A stretch of 11,790 nucleotides of DNA from Desulfobacterales bacterium (lineage in GTDB: Bacteria; Desulfobacterota; DSM-4660; Desulfatiglandales; Desulfatiglandaceae): NCBI GenBank assembly GCA_021107495.1, contig JAIOSR010000110.1, forward strand, positions 1 to 11,790, in the 5' to 3' direction. Made by a program: the position numbers and the translations under genes. The notes below the pieces were generated by a model, which saw only the letters and a list, made by a program, of their open reading frames with translations, was not told the origin of the DNA and searched no databases. Positions 5,544-11,790 of this stretch are shown one piece after another (the stretch's first letter is position 1; every line of letters starts with the position of its first letter).

Positions 5544-7196
5544 ATGGATTCTGATAGATCAACGGGTGATTTAGTGACCAGGCTCCATGTTATTAACGGA
5601 CCGTTGAAAGAACTTGATTTTAGTCTTGAAAAGGAAACTACACATATCGGAAGGGGATCCGGGAATGAAGTTCAAATCAAAGATCAGTCCGTTTCAAAAG
5701 GACATGCCAGGATTCTTAGGAAGGGTAAAAAATATTTTATTGAAGACTTAAACAGCTTTAATGGGACTCAAATATTGGGCAACCCTATAGAACCGGGAGT
5801 ATTATTTGAATTACACGAAGGGATTCCAGTAAGTATTGGAAACGTTGCTGTCAGCCTGGGGAAAGAATACCTGGTTGATGGCATGAAATCCCGGTTTTGT
5901 ATCGATCTTTCAGGGCAAACAGGGAAAGGGGGCAAGGCTTTATTATACAAAGACAGACGCATTACAAATCGGAGAAACCTTGAAGTGATATATGAGGTAT
6001 CCACCATCTTGATGCAGACATTTGATATCGATGATATTTGTGAAAAAATAATGGAGACGCTCTTCACACATTTCAAAAGAATCAATAGTGGCGCTATTTT
6101 ATTGATCGATGATAAGACAGGAGACCTGAAAGTAATCACATCACGATCCAGAAACAGCAGAAAACAAATCAAGTCTAAGTATAGTAGAACGATCGTAAAT
6201 CGAGTTATGCGCGAGGGCAGAGCAGTGATCATGTCAGATACCAGCCGTGAAGATAAAGATAATCTTTCAGACAGCATGAAAACAATGCGGATTAAGTCTG
6301 TAATGTGTGTTCCCATTAATTGCAAATCCGGGATCAGAGGTGTTATTTACGTGCACTCCATCAATGTGGCACCCGGTTTCCGAAAAGAGGATCTTCTTCT
6401 GCTTTCTGTTTTAAGCAATCCGGCGGCACTGGCCATAGAAAATTCACTCCTTTATTCTAAACGAAAAAAGGCAGAGGAAGAGCTCATGAAAGCGAAAAGG
6501 CTCGAGTCAATCGGAATACTTGCGGGGGGAATTGCTCACGATTACAACAATCTACTAACCGGCATTGTAGGAAATATAACACTTGCACAATTATATATAG
6601 AACCCGGGAATAAGGCTTTTAATTTGCTCGTCAGTGCGGAAGAATCATCATTGAGGGCCAAGGATTTGACTCAAAAATTAATTACTTTTTCCAGGGGTGG
6701 AGTGCCGGCCAAGAATACGGTTCCAATTTCCGAATTATTGAAGAATACAATGGATCTCGCTTTGAGCGGATCTGATATAAATTGTGAATGTGCCATGCCC
6801 CATGACCTCTGGCCCGTTTACATTGATGAAGCACAGATCACACAGGCTATTCACAACCTGGCAATAAATGCAGTGGAGGCTATGCCCAAAGGCGGTACTA
6901 TCAGGATTGTTCCTGTGAATGAAAATGTAGAAGAAAAAAACGCCCACTTCCTGAAAAAAGGAAGGTACGTAAAAATATCCATTAAAGATGAGGGTGTCGG
7001 CATTCCGGAAGAACATCTGGAAAAGGTCTTTGATCCCTATTTTTCAACAAAGGAGATGGGAATGCAAAAGGGTACGGGTCTTGGTCTTTCCATCTGTCAT
7101 TCAATTATCAAGAAGCATAAAGGTCATATTGCCGTGGAATCGGAAGTGGGGGCCGGAACCACCTTCCACATCTTTCTTCCGGCCTCCTATCCCTGA
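5544..7196 (+). CDS. Soluble FHA-GAF hybrid-input sensor histidine kinase
   Basis: A 550-residue cytoplasmic kinase with no membrane segments (positions below count from the GTG three bases earlier). An N-terminal FHA domain (about 13-107) shows HIGRGSGNEV, QSVSKGHARI and SFNGTQILG, the phosphothreonine-binding loops. A GAF domain follows (about 150-310, VMCVPI and GVIYVHS strands), then a short coiled linker. The phosphorylated histidine is H333 in GGIAHDYNNLL, the 'AHDFNN' class. The ATP domain has the N box (HNLAINAVEAMP, 439-450), G1 (DEGVGIP, 483-489), F box (DPYFSTK) and G2 (GTGLGL, 511-516), all intact. A GTG at 5541 is possible, but GGGGGA sits 8 nt before ATG 5544, and the FHA domain begins well inside either form. 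No response regulator gene is adjacent, so the output is unknown. An FHA input suggests control by a Ser/Thr kinase or by binding a phosphoprotein. Confidence 0.9.
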   Translation: MDSDRSTGDLVTRLHVINGPLKELDFSLEKETTHIGRGSGNEVQIKDQSVSKGHARILRKGKKYFIEDLNSFNGTQILGNPIEPGVLFELHEGIPVSIGNVAVSLGKEYLVDGMKSRFCIDLSGQTGKGGKALLYKDRRITNRRNLEVIYEVSTILMQTFDIDDICEKIMETLFTHFKRINSGAILLIDDKTGDLKVITSRSRNSRKQIKSKYSRTIVNRVMREGRAVIMSDTSREDKDNLSDSMKTMRIKSVMCVPINCKSGIRGVIYVHSINVAPGFRKEDLLLLSVLSNPAALAIENSLLYSKRKKAEEELMKAKRLESIGILAGGIAHDYNNLLTGIVGNITLAQLYIEPGNKAFNLLVSAEESSLRAKDLTQKLITFSRGGVPAKNTVPISELLKNTMDLALSGSDINCECAMPHDLWPVYIDEAQITQAIHNLAINAVEAMPKGGTIRIVPVNENVEEKNAHFLKKGRYVKISIKDEGVGIPEEHLEKVFDPYFSTKEMGMQKGTGLGLSICHSIIKKHKGHIAVESEVGAGTTFHIFLPASYP

Positions 7197-7268
7197 GGCA
7201 TGGTGGATGATCAGTGGGATGCTTTGATCAGGAAGCATGTGCCCTATCGGGACCTTCGACAGGGGATC

Positions 7269-8045
7269 TCAAGTACGGAAAAGGTGGGGTTTGCGGTCCA
7301 GGAGGAAGGGCATGGCGGTGCGGATCTCAGCTACCCTGGCCGGATCAATGTCGGCTGTTACCAGGTCCTCTTTATCACCACCATGGGCAAGGATCTCACC
7401 TGCCGGATCAATGATGGCCGAACCACCCGTAAAGATATTGCCCCCGCCTTCTCCTACCCGGTTTACCCCCACAACGAAGCACTGGCTCTCCACAGCCCGG
7501 GCCTGCAAAAGGATATCCCAGTGTGCCTGGCGCACGTCGGGCCAGGAGGCAATGATCATGATGAGGCCGCACTCATCCACCAGTGCGCGGAAAAGTTCGG
7601 GAAAGCGAAGGTCATAGCACACGAGACATGCGGCTCGAAATCCTTGAAGGTCAAAGGGCATGGGCCTTTCACCCGGTTCGTAGTGGGCATCTTCGCCCAG
7701 GATTGGGATCTGGTGGATCTTGGCATAAAGGGCAAGATCTTTTCCATGATGGTCAACGGCTAAGGACACATTTTGCGGTCCGGCTTTCTCACGTTCCAGT
7801 ACAAAGCCTCCGACCACGGCAATTTCCAGTTCACGCGCCAGAGATCTAAGCAGCGTGGGTGTAGGGCCATTCAAGGGCTCGGGGGTTATGGAAGTGTCCA
7901 TGGAAAACCCCGTGGAAAACATCTCGGGCAGAATCACGAGGTCCGAGCCACTCTTTTTGGCCCGTGTGGCCAGCTCACGTGCCTTTACGTGGTTGGCGGG
8001 CCTGTCATGCCAGGCAATGTCCATCTGTAATGCGGCTACTTTCAT
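7269..8045 (-). CDS. Omega-amidase-type carbon-nitrogen hydrolase (Nit2/YafV-like)
   Basis: A 258-residue nitrilase-superfamily enzyme of typical length. The Glu-Lys-Cys triad is complete: E41 (VILPEMFSTGF), K109 (LYAKIHQI) and C143 (LVCYDLRFPELFR). The FSTGF loop and the CYDLRFPE context resemble the YafV/Nit2 group, whose likely reaction is hydrolysis of 2-oxoglutaramate or 2-oxosuccinamate to the dicarboxylate plus ammonia. I chose ATG 8045, with AGGTGG 5 nt upstream, over an in-frame GTG at 8054. The ATG overlaps the TGA of the aminotransferase gene as ATGA, so translation is coupled. This pairing with a glutamine-type transaminase strongly supports the omega-amidase reading: the amidase removes the product and makes transamination irreversible. 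Its exact substrate is inferred. Confidence 0.88.
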   Translation of the reverse strand: MKVAALQMDIAWHDRPANHVKARELATRAKKSGSDLVILPEMFSTGFSMDTSITPEPLNGPTPTLLRSLARELEIAVVGGFVLEREKAGPQNVSLAVDHHGKDLALYAKIHQIPILGEDAHYEPGERPMPFDLQGFRAACLVCYDLRFPELFRALVDECGLIMIIASWPDVRQAHWDILLQARAVESQCFVVGVNRVGEGGGNIFTGGSAIIDPAGEILAHGGDKEDLVTADIDPARVAEIRTAMPFLLDRKPHLFRT

Positions 8046-9226
8046 CCGATCCACCTTTTGAGTCGCCTGATTCCCTCATCCAGGGTCTCATCCTTTTTAC
8101 AGAAACAGAAACGTACAAGGTCGCGGCCCTGATGGCGGTTTTGCCAGAAACAGGAACAGGGGATAGCCGCGACACCCGCCTTTTCAGGAAGCATGCGGCA
8201 AAATGCCACGTCATCATCAAACCCGAGGGATGTGATATCAACAAGGAGGTAATAGGTGCCTTCCGGGGAATAGACCTTGAATCCCAGTTCATCAAGGGCA
8301 TCACAGAGCCAATCACGTCTGCGGGTATACTCGGAAAGTAGTTGCGTGTAGTAGCTGTCCGGAAAGTCGATGGCAAATGCCATGGCCTCCTGGAGACCGG
8401 ACAAACCGCAAAATGTAATGAACTGGTGGCTCATGCGCACTGCGCGGGAAAGTTCCGGGGCCGCGATTACATAACCCACCTTCCATCCGGTCATGGAAAA
8501 GGTCTTGGCCGTGGAAGAAATCACAAAGGAACGGTCCTTGAGTTCGGGTACGCTGAGCAGGGTCACATGCCTGCGATCGTCATAGACCAGGTGTTCGTAG
8601 ACTTCATCCCCGATGGCATAGGCGTCGTGTTTTGCGCACAGGTCCCCGATAAAGGCAAGTTCTTCCCGGGTGAAAACCTTGCAACAGGGGTTTTGAGGGT
8701 TATTTATCACGATCGCCTTGGTCTTCGGGCCGAATGCATTGGCCAATTTTTCACGGGGCAGTTCGAATTCCGGACCTTCTAATGAAACATAGCGTATACG
8801 GGCATGGGCCATGGTGGCCACGGGCGGATATGTATCGTAGGTTGGCTCTAAAAGTATGACTTCATCCCCTGTCTCGATAATGCCCAGAAGCGTGGCGCAT
8901 AATCCTTCGGTGGCGCCGAATGTGAAAGTCACTTCTTTCTCAGGGTCAATCTCAACATCATAAAACCGTTTCATCTTGCGGGCAATTGCCTGGCGGAATT
9001 CCGGGATTCCCGGTGAATATGTGTACTGATTCGGACCTCGCAAAATGGCCTCTGCCGCCTTTGCCCTGATCTCTTCCGGCCCGTCAAAGTCGGGGAAACC
9101 CTGGGAAAGATTTATGGCTCCATGGGCATTTGCAAGTACACTCATCTCCGTGAAGATCGACGTACCGAACGGGCGAAGGGCCTCAACAACAACGTCCCTT
9201 CCCCCATAATCCTTGTTTGTTTGCAC
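8042..9226 (-). CDS. Class I/II PLP aminotransferase (YbdL / glutamine transaminase K-like)
   Basis: A 394-residue fold-type I aminotransferase. Visible landmarks are the substrate loop INLSQGFPDFDGP (38-50), NQYTYSPGIPEFRQAI (66-81), NNPQNP with N179, D207 in GDEVYEHLVY, the PLP lysine K241 in SSTAKTFSMTGWKVGY, and the carboxylate-binding R372 in DLVRFCFCK. SQGFPDF and GDEVYEHLVYD are typical of the methionine/glutamine aminotransferase (YbdL, KAT/GTK) group rather than classical aspartate transaminases. The start is GTG 9226, with a strong GGAGGT 7 nt upstream. Its TGA overlaps the ATG of the omega-amidase gene. The likely role is transamination of 2-oxo acids (for example 4-methylthio-2-oxobutanoate from methionine salvage) using glutamine. 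The substrate is inferred from family and neighbour. Confidence 0.9.
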   Translation of the reverse strand: MQTNKDYGGRDVVVEALRPFGTSIFTEMSVLANAHGAINLSQGFPDFDGPEEIRAKAAEAILRGPNQYTYSPGIPEFRQAIARKMKRFYDVEIDPEKEVTFTFGATEGLCATLLGIIETGDEVILLEPTYDTYPPVATMAHARIRYVSLEGPEFELPREKLANAFGPKTKAIVINNPQNPCCKVFTREELAFIGDLCAKHDAYAIGDEVYEHLVYDDRRHVTLLSVPELKDRSFVISSTAKTFSMTGWKVGYVIAAPELSRAVRMSHQFITFCGLSGLQEAMAFAIDFPDSYYTQLLSEYTRRRDWLCDALDELGFKVYSPEGTYYLLVDITSLGFDDDVAFCRMLPEKAGVAAIPCSCFWQNRHQGRDLVRFCFCKKDETLDEGIRRLKRWIG

Positions 9227-9286
9227 TGAAAAACCTCCTGAGTTAATATTGGTAAAGGGTGTTATATGGCCGCCCTTATTGAGCTA

Positions 9287-9468
9287 TTACCCTAAAACCC
9301 TACATTTAATAAACCCTGTAGTTGCATAAACAACACGTCATAATATTGTTAAGAACCTTTATACTTCAAGGTTTCCGCACTTTTTCAAGGGTATCGCAGG
9401 ACATCACTATTTGTGAATTCGAGCAAGGCCTTAAAAACTGCCGTGTTGTTTATGCAGCGTTAGGGTAA
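9287..9468. mobile_element. MITE-like 182-bp element with split terminal inverted repeats
   Basis: The ends are TTACCCTAA (9287-9295) and TTAGGGTAA (9460-9468), a perfect 9-bp inverted pair. Just inside are GCATAAACAACACG (9324-9337) and its exact complement CGTGTTGTTTATGC (9442-9455), 14 of 14. On the right the two blocks are 4 bp apart, making a 27-bp terminal repeat. On the left the 4 bp are replaced by 28 bp carrying extra AACCCT copies. The interior has no ORF of note; an AACCTT/AAGGTT mini-hairpin lies near 9354-9373. No clear target-site duplication was found. It may be a non-autonomous insertion element or the fused ends of a deleted IS. A long structured RNA hairpin is the alternative. 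Confidence 0.5.
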
Positions 9469-9571
9469 AGAGACGAAAAGCAGTATAATGAAGATGAGCG
9501 GGTTGGTCAAGATGCCAAATGCGGCCAATACCCCTTAAATTTTTGAAAGCCAAAACAGATTAGCTCACTGC

Positions 9572-9600
9572 TTGACACACAAACGGCTTTGTCACATACT
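9572..9600 (+). promoter_or_regulatory. Sigma-70-like promoter of the S41 peptidase gene
   Basis: A perfect TTGACA (9572-9577) is followed by a 17-bp spacer and CATACT (9595-9600). The leader would be about 75 nt to ATG 9681. TGACA (9573-9577) and TGTCA (9590-9594) form a dyad spanning the spacer, a possible operator. Confidence 0.55.
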
Positions 9601-9680
9601 GCGCTTACTCAAAATCCTGCTAATTACTACAATTGATGGTGTTTTGCCGATACCGAAAATCATAAAAAGAGGGGATGAAT

Positions 9681-10910
9681 ATGAATACAAAATCGAAATT
9701 TCCGGTCATGGTATTCTTGAGTTTTGTTTTCCTGCTCTTCACTTTTTTGAGGCCGTGGAGTTTTGCGCAGGAAAAGATCACTTTTAGACCTCTTTTTCCG
9801 GTTCGGCTTGATCACGAATTTCCCGAGGAGGAGGAGACGTTTGAGGAAATCAAAAATCTGATCCTTAAATATTACTACAGCGATGATATCACCCGGGAAG
9901 CGCTTTACTGGGCCGCGATTCAGGGAATGCTCCGGCAAATTTCCCCGCCGGACCACCCCGAACTCTCAAAGATATGGACGGCTGAGGAATACGGGAGGGT
10001 CCTCCAGTCTCTTAAGGGTGTCCTGGTTGCCATAGGAATGAAGAGTACGTTTGACCAACAGGAAGGGAGCCTGACGGTCACGGAAGTGTTGCCCGGTTCG
10101 CCGGCGGAGGAGTATCTGAAACCGTTAGACCGGATACTGCGGATTGATTCCCTGCCATTGAAGGGAAAATCCCTTCGATCAGTGAATAGGATTCTTGAGG
10201 GCGAAGAGGGGACAGAGGTCACGCTAACCGTGAACCGGGATATTGAGGTCTTCGATGTTACCATCAAACGACGGAAATTTGAGACCCAAGCCCTTATCAT
10301 CACCCGGCTTACCGATAGCATTGCCTTGGTGGAAATCAGGAGTTTTACGGCAAATGTGTCCGGGAAACTTGAGGCTGAGCTGGAAAAATTGAAAAACGAT
10401 GGATTCCGGGGTTTGATTGTAGACCTTCGTAATAATTTAGGCGGCGTTTTTTCGGAATCCTTGCGGGTTACGGAGCTATTTTTCCACGAGAAAGAGATCC
10501 TTTTGAGGACCTTGCAGCGGGAAACCGGGCTGCAGAACTACGTTTCCGGAAACAAGCATCCGTTTACATTTGATATGGCGGTCCTGGTGAATTCACAAAC
10601 CGCTTCCTCTGCTGAAATTCTTGCAGGGGCGTTTCAAGATCACCAGAAAGCGGTTATTGTAGGCACTCGGACCTTTGGAAAAGCGGTTATTGAAAAAACG
10701 CATAAGCTTGAAAACGATTTTAGAGTGAAGTTTATTACTGCGGCCATGTATTCTCCAAAGGGACGGACCTGGCAAGGCAAGGGCATTACCCCGGACTTTT
10801 TGGTAGAACAGGACGAAAAAACCCTGACCGCCCTTTTGAAGATGCATCCCAAGAAACGCTTTGCCAAAGATGTGGCCATGATTACGGCCTATAAGCTCCT
10901 CACGCGCTGA
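9681..10910 (+). CDS. Secreted C-terminal processing peptidase (S41A, PDZ-containing)
   Basis: A 409-residue exported protease. A signal peptide covers about residues 1-29 (NTKSKF, hydrophobic core, WSFAQ cut). A helical N-terminal region follows, then a PDZ domain (about 112-197, with EVLPGSPAEEYLKPLDRIL) and the S41 catalytic core (about 210-370, with LIVDLRNNLGGVFSESL). The catalytic serine is S309 in NSQTASSAEI and the lysine is K334 in TRTFGKAVIE. The third member of the usual Ser-Lys-Gln triad, four residues after the lysine in TFGKGSVQ-type motifs, is Glu338 here. ATG 9681 is preferred over ATG 9675 because GAGGGG (9669-9674) abuts the latter but is 6 nt from the former. The likely role is trimming or degrading periplasmic or envelope proteins; the substrate is unknown. 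It is monocistronic in this window. Confidence 0.88.
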   Translation: MNTKSKFPVMVFLSFVFLLFTFLRPWSFAQEKITFRPLFPVRLDHEFPEEEETFEEIKNLILKYYYSDDITREALYWAAIQGMLRQISPPDHPELSKIWTAEEYGRVLQSLKGVLVAIGMKSTFDQQEGSLTVTEVLPGSPAEEYLKPLDRILRIDSLPLKGKSLRSVNRILEGEEGTEVTLTVNRDIEVFDVTIKRRKFETQALIITRLTDSIALVEIRSFTANVSGKLEAELEKLKNDGFRGLIVDLRNNLGGVFSESLRVTELFFHEKEILLRTLQRETGLQNYVSGNKHPFTFDMAVLVNSQTASSAEILAGAFQDHQKAVIVGTRTFGKAVIEKTHKLENDFRVKFITAAMYSPKGRTWQGKGITPDFLVEQDEKTLTALLKMHPKKRFAKDVAMITAYKLLTR

Positions 10911-11004
10911 CCATTCCGGGCCGGATCATTGCATCTTTCCTGAAAAACGACCTTTCTCGCCGGAAGACCCGAAATGCAGTAAAAAATCAAACAGGAAAAA
11001 GATA

Positions 11005-11025
11005 CAATATAGTGCATTTATATTG
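11005..11025. repeat. Perfect 7-7-7 inverted repeat in AT-rich spacer
   Basis: CAATATA (11005-11011) and TATATTG (11019-11025) are exact complements around a 7-bp loop. It lies about 60 bp upstream of the -35 of the putative RNA gene and 95 bp after the peptidase stop codon. It may be a regulator site; without a T-run it is not a terminator. The rest of 10911-11084 is AT-rich with no ORF and no other structure that I can support. Confidence 0.35.
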
Positions 11026-11084
11026 CTTTGTCCCTACTATATATGTACACTTATATTAATTACCCTTAATTTATAAAAAAATGC

Positions 11085-11112
11085 TTGACAAATATAATTA
11101 TATATGTATGAT
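11085..11112 (+). promoter_or_regulatory. Strong sigma-70-like promoter of the putative RNA gene
   Basis: A perfect TTGACA (11085-11090), a 16-bp A/T-only spacer that ends with TG, and TATGAT (11107-11112). The surroundings upstream are very AT-rich, like an UP element. This is the best promoter in the window and points into a region with no convincing protein gene. Confidence 0.75.
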
Positions 11113-11118
11113 TACCCA

Positions 11119-11447
11119 TAACTTTACGTAAACAGATGGTTAATTCCCAAAAAAGAGAGGCAACTCGGTTGTCTATCGGGTTGCCTTTTGAGCAGATGGG
11201 TGGATGCCGGGTATGGGGGGCAAAAAAGCTTCTCGGGTGTGCGTGCATCTTTTCGCGGGGCATTTCCTAAACTTATTTGAGAGGTCTGCACCCGGAAATA
11301 ACGGCATTTTGGGAAGCTTTCATATATGTGGCCCTGTTGGACTGTTAACAAGCAACCCAACCTTCAGTTCTGTTTCTGTTGGTGCTCACGAATCTCAAAA
11401 TCTATAAAGACCCACCGATCGTTTTTTGATCTGTGGGTCTTTGTTTT
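11119..11447 (+). ncRNA. Unidentified structured non-coding RNA, about 330 nt
   Basis: The unit is bounded by a strong promoter (-10 at 11107-11112) and an intrinsic terminator (11406-11447). Nested complementary segments include GGTT (11167-11170) with AACC (11359-11362), GGGTTGC (11178-11184) with GCAACCC (11352-11358), AAAGCTTC (11225-11232) with GAAGCTTT (11313-11320), and CGGGTGTG (11234-11241) with TGCACCCG (11287-11294, counting G-U pairs). All are exact or wobble pairs and are mutually compatible. A local hairpin GGCAAC (11159-11164) with GTTGCC (11180-11185) competes with the outer helix. It does not match the conserved motifs of tmRNA, RNase P RNA or the GEMM riboswitch that I know. 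The only sizeable ORF (11204-11407, 67 codons) lacks a good ribosome site. A 6S-like or regulatory RNA remains possible. Confidence 0.6.
11406..11447 (+). terminator. Intrinsic terminator of the putative RNA gene
   Basis: AAAGACCCAC (11406-11415) pairs perfectly with GTGGGTCTTT (11433-11442). After one mismatch the stem continues with GATC/GATC around a T-rich 7-nt loop, and a GTTTTT tail follows. It is also reasonably symmetric, though the opposite strand tail is only AAA. Confidence 0.85.
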
Positions 11448-11496
11448 TGTGCTTTATCCATGAGCGGTTCACATCTTTGTTCAAAAATTTAAAAAG

Positions 11497-11530
11497 TTGG
11501 ATCATATCCAAATTAGTTGATCGATGATCC
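11497..11530. repeat. Nested palindromes, possible operator
   Basis: TTGGATCATATCCAA (11497-11511) is a perfect 6-3-6 palindrome. GGATCAT (11499-11505) is also the exact complement of ATGATCC (11524-11530), so alternative pairings exist. No gene starts directly downstream within the window. Confidence 0.35.
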
Positions 11531-11562
11531 GGATTCAAGGAGTCCAGGAGTCCGGGGGTCGA
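11531..11562. repeat. Four imperfect 8-bp tandem repeats
   Basis: Consecutive octamers GGATTCAA, GGAGTCCA, GGAGTCCG and GGGGTCGA share the pattern GGRKTCNN. The units are adjacent with no spacer. This resembles a short simple-sequence array grown by slippage. The remainder of 11563-11790 is AT-rich, with no ORF, tRNA or clear promoter seen. Confidence 0.5.
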
Positions 11563-11790
11563 GTGAAAGACTTAATAATTACGATAATATGAACGTAGCC
11601 CAACATTATATTATGTCAAGCCTCTATATATTGCCTATAGATGAAATATAAGGCCGTTGAAGTAAATAATGTCATCTTTTGAGTCTTTTTTATTTAAGAG
11701 TGCTGTGCTTAAATATCTTTTACTTACTGATAAAACGATTAAAAAAAACAAACACTTGAATCCCTGGCCCAGACCGATTAATCTTACTGG

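Noticed and set aside
5768..6325. 185-codon minus-strand frame inside the kinase gene
   Set aside because: Lies antisense to the FHA-GAF region; no domain and no ribosome site.
7200..7763. 187-codon plus-strand frame after the kinase stop
   Set aside because: Antisense to the omega-amidase, whose catalytic triad is intact; no family resemblance.
8342..8782. 146-codon plus-strand frame
   Set aside because: Antisense to the aminotransferase coding sequence, with no independent evidence.
9920..10321. 133-codon minus-strand frame
   Set aside because: Antisense shadow of the S41 peptidase PDZ region.
11119..11447. tmRNA, RNase P RNA or c-di-GMP riboswitch
   Set aside because: None of the conserved sequence blocks that I know for these families are present; 6S RNA could not be excluded by eye.
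1..11790. CRISPR array or tRNA genes
   Set aside because: No regularly spaced long direct repeats and no TTCGA-type T-arm in a cloverleaf context were seen.

Overview
The window looks like chromosomal DNA of moderate GC from a deltaproteobacterium-like anaerobe (Desulfobacterota in the broad sense). This is inferred from the mix of families: a CHASE2 adenylate cyclase, a flavin reductase domain of the high-molecular-weight-rubredoxin type, an FHA-GAF histidine kinase of the AHD(F/Y)NN class behind a sigma-54-like site, and a VapBC-type module. No rRNA, tRNA or CRISPR array was seen.

Layout. Positions 3-170 hold the 3' end of a winged-helix DNA-binding protein, truncated by the window edge. 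The minus strand from 3036 to 240 carries a two-gene unit: a secreted DUF4384-like protein overlapping a membrane CHASE2/class III nucleotide cyclase. Next, also on minus, is a Phd/YefM-PIN toxin-antitoxin pair (3809-3142), whose promoter is covered by two palindromic operators. Positions 3867-4689 have no confident gene but hold a possible gene remnant, an attenuator-like structure and T-rich inverted and direct repeats. A minus-strand flavin reductase (5211-4690) and a plus-strand FHA-GAF histidine kinase (5544-7196) diverge from a 330-bp regulatory region. A translationally coupled minus-strand pair follows: an aminotransferase (9226-8042) and an omega-amidase-type nitrilase (8045-7269). 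Together they suggest glutamine-dependent transamination of 2-oxo acids, with the omega-amidase pulling the reaction by removing 2-oxoglutaramate.

The next intergenic region contains a 182-bp element with near-perfect terminal inverted repeats (MITE-like). It is followed by a plus-strand secreted S41 C-terminal processing peptidase with its own sigma-70-like promoter.

The last 880 bases contain no convincing protein gene. They do contain a transcription unit with a perfect TTGACA -35, a TATGAT -10, about 330 nt of self-complementary sequence with nested long-range helices, and a strong intrinsic terminator. I read this as an unidentified structured non-coding RNA, and it is the most interesting object in the window. 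The genes are mostly independent small modules (signalling, TA, salvage, proteolysis); I see no single large operon or defence island.
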